Source: an uncultured Alkalilimnicola sp. (GTDB lineage: Bacteria > Pseudomonadota > Gammaproteobacteria > Nitrococcales > AK92). Taken from it: DNA of 14,961 nucleotides. The translations under genes were made by a program, and so were the position numbers. How positions within the stretch are numbered: position 1 is the stretch's first letter; every line of letters starts with the position of its first letter. Below are positions 13,460 through 14,961 of the stretch, in pieces. The notes under the pieces were generated by a model. The model saw only the letters and a list, made by a program, of their open reading frames with translations, did no database searches and was not told the DNA's origin. The stretch lies in assembly GCA_937951875.1 (NCBI GenBank), contig CALGAN010000051.1:1-14961 (forward strand), given 5' to 3'.

Positions 13460-14961
13460 ATGAACACCAAACCAGTCAAACTGTCGTTGTGCCTGTCGGT
13501 GCTCACAGCCGCCGGCCTGCTGGGCGGCTGCGGCGGCGGAGGCGACACCAGCGCCAGCGACCGGGTGGTGGTTGGCGACAATTTCCCCCTCGCCTTCATC
13601 GAACGCGACGCCGACGCCGTGCTCAACCCGGCCGACGGCCTGAGCTTCAACCCCGGCAGCGATCTTTACCTGCTGGAAGTGGCCTCCCCCAGCGCGCGCA
13701 AGCACAACATCACCGGCGCCTACACCCAGGGGCTGGGCGACGTGGCCGAACCGGAAGCCTCCTACGACGGCTCGCGCCTCATCTTCTCCATGCGCGGGCC
13801 GCAGGATCCGACCTGGAACATCTGGGAATACGACCTCGCCAGCGGTCAGCTGCGCCGGGTGATCGCCGACGACGAGATCGCCAACGCCGGCGACGACCGC
13901 GATCCGCACTATCTGCCCGACGGCCGCATCGTGTTCAGCTCCAACCGTCAGTCCACCACCCGCGCGCAGCTGCAGGCAGCCGGCCTGGAGCCCTACGCCT
14001 ACGGCGACGGCTACGGCCGCGAGCCGGCCCTGGTGCTGCACGTGATGAATCCCGACGGCAGCGGTATCGAGCAGATCTCGTTCAACCAGAGCCATGATCG
14101 CGGCGTGACCGTGCTCATGAACGGCAAGCTCATGTACGCGCGCTGGGACCACGTCGGCGGCCGCAACCACTACCCGATCTACGCCATGAACCCGGACGGC
14201 ACCGGCCTCGACGTGCTGTACGGCGCCTTCAGCCCGGGCGATGCCTTCGTCAACCCGCGTGAGCTGCCCGACGGGCGCATCATCGCCAACCTGCTGCCGC
14301 TGGCCGGCACCCGCAACGGCGGCGCACTGGTGATCATCGACGCGGCCAACTTCTCCGACCACCTGCAGCCGATACCGAGCAGCAGCCGCGGCGGCCAGGG
14401 ACAATACCAGCCCACCTACTACCAGTTGCCGCTCGATGGCCGTGTCTCGGCCATGGGCCGGTTCACCACGCCCTACCCGCTGTGGGACGGCAGCGCCCGG
14501 GTGCTGGCGGCCTGGACGCCGTTCCGGCCCGCCGCCGAACGCCACCCGCTCACCGGCGAAGCCCGGACCGCGGAAGGCGCGCCGCACTACGGCATCTACA
14601 TGCTGGACCTGAACGAGCGCACCCAGCGGCCGATCGCCCTGCCCGCCGAGGGGCGCATGCTCACCGATCCCGTCGCGCTCATGCCCCGGCCGCTGCCGGC
14701 GACTACGGCCACCGGGATGCCGCTGGCGACCGCGCGCGCCACCCTGCAGCCGCGCCCGGGCGATCCGTGCAAGATCCAGCCCCGCCCCGCCCAGCCGCCC
14801 GCGTGCGAGGATCCGACTGATCCGACTGATCCGACTGATCCGACTGATCCGACTGATCCGACTGATCCGACTGATCCGACTGATCCGACGGACCCGACGG
14901 ACCCGACGGACCCGACGGACCCGACGGACCCGACGGACCCGACGGATCCCACGGATCCCAC
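13460..14961 (+). CDS. Large lipoprotein with TolB/HzsA-like propeller repeats and a (DPT)n linker, 3' truncated
   Basis: The frame is open from ATG 13460 to the right edge, at least 500 residues. Residues 1-24 form a lipoprotein signal ending LLGGCG, with Cys24 as the lipidation site, followed by a Gly-rich tether. Residues about 60-430 are beta-propeller-like, with repeated MNPDG blocks and phrases such as DRDPHYLPDGRIVFSSNR, GIEQISFNQSHDRGVTVL, KLMYARWDHVGGRNHYPI and NPRELPDGRIIANLLPLAG. These resemble the PD40/TolB-like propeller and the HzsA (hydrazine synthase alpha)-related proteins. No CxxCH heme motif is visible in this part. From residue 451 the chain is Asp-Pro-Thr repeats, which probably link to a further domain beyond the window. 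No strong Shine-Dalgarno is seen. Function unknown; hydrazine synthesis should not be inferred. Confidence 0.75.
   Translation, partial: MNTKPVKLSLCLSVLTAAGLLGGCGGGGDTSASDRVVVGDNFPLAFIERDADAVLNPADGLSFNPGSDLYLLEVASPSARKHNITGAYTQGLGDVAEPEASYDGSRLIFSMRGPQDPTWNIWEYDLASGQLRRVIADDEIANAGDDRDPHYLPDGRIVFSSNRQSTTRAQLQAAGLEPYAYGDGYGREPALVLHVMNPDGSGIEQISFNQSHDRGVTVLMNGKLMYARWDHVGGRNHYPIYAMNPDGTGLDVLYGAFSPGDAFVNPRELPDGRIIANLLPLAGTRNGGALVIIDAANFSDHLQPIPSSSRGGQGQYQPTYYQLPLDGRVSAMGRFTTPYPLWDGSARVLAAWTPFRPAAERHPLTGEARTAEGAPHYGIYMLDLNERTQRPIALPAEGRMLTDPVALMPRPLPATTATGMPLATARATLQPRPGDPCKIQPRPAQPPACEDPTDPTDPTDPTDPTDPTDPTDPTDPTDPTDPTDPTDPTDPTDPTDPTDP
14810..14961 (+). repeat. 9-base tandem repeat coding for Asp-Pro-Thr, at least 16 units
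   Basis: Sixteen complete 9-base units and one partial unit run to the window edge. Eight are GATCCGACT, one is GATCCGACG, six are GACCCGACG, then GATCCCACG and a partial GATCCCAC. All are in frame with the lipoprotein and encode DPT throughout. Unit length is a multiple of three, so gain or loss of units would change linker length without a frameshift. Confidence 0.95.

Noticed and set aside
13349..14587. Long minus-strand ORF of about 412 residues
   Set aside because: It is antisense to the HzsA/TolB-like lipoprotein and shows no recognisable domain.
14596..14961. Minus-strand ORF of Gly-Ser-Val repeats
   Set aside because: It is the antisense reading of the DPT repeat. The plus-strand frame has a lipoprotein start, coherent domains and high-GC third positions.
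14810..14961. CRISPR array
   Set aside because: Units are 9 bases, directly adjacent and without spacers, and they keep a coding frame.
13460..14961. Hydrazine synthase subunit as a functional call
   Set aside because: Only propeller-like similarity is visible, with no heme motif in this part and no partner genes, so the function is not supported.

Overview
The window is high-GC bacterial chromosome with dense, mostly short-spaced genes. The families present (ExbD/AgmX transport cluster, LifO-type lipase chaperone, EmrE-type SMR pump, CPA1 antiporter, FliA-type chemotaxis promoter) point to a Gammaproteobacterium. I cannot place it more precisely from this sequence. No rRNA, tRNA, CRISPR array, transposase or integrase is visible.

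Layout. (1) 1-1933: the 3' part of one ExbD-like gene, a second ExbD-like gene and an AgmX/TonB-like gene, tightly linked. This looks like a proton-motive-force-driven envelope machine whose ExbB/TolQ-type channel would lie left of the window. It ends at a U-less hairpin. (2) 1934-3828: a 434-base AT-richer leader with a 12-base palindrome, a LuxR-type regulator, and directly behind it a frameshifted remnant of another gene. (3) 3855-5545, minus strand: a DUF2231-type membrane protein overlapping by 4 bases a lipoprotein of the sorbosone/PQQ-type sugar dehydrogenase family. (4) 5747-6163: a VOC-fold protein. (5) 6290-8077: a chemotaxis receptor-like protein with a good FliA (sigma-28) promoter and its probable sensor domain at the C-terminus. 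(6) 8126-10382: MAPEG protein, EmrE-like drug pump and CPA1 Na+/H+ antiporter, closed by a 16-bp perfect hairpin. (7) 10566-11639: a divergent lipase-chaperone (LifO)-like protein with no lipase beside it. (8) 11624-13172, minus strand: a secreted SGNH hydrolase and a secreted FGE-sulfatase-fold protein that lacks catalytic cysteines. (9) 13460 to the right edge: the start of a large lipoprotein with TolB/HzsA-like beta-propeller repeats, leading into a perfect 9-base tandem repeat that encodes Asp-Pro-Thr units and runs off the window.

Much of the content acts in the envelope or periplasm: two signal-peptide proteins, two lipoproteins, an inner-membrane-anchored chaperone, a PMF transducer and three small transport or membrane proteins. 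The most unusual points are the ExbD pair in which one member has Asn in place of the proton-carrying Asp, the receptor with a C-terminal sensor, the LifO-like gene without a lipase and with an eroded signature motif, the decayed gene behind the LuxR regulator, and the two-block (DPT)n repeat. I do not see a clearly new defence or mobile system.
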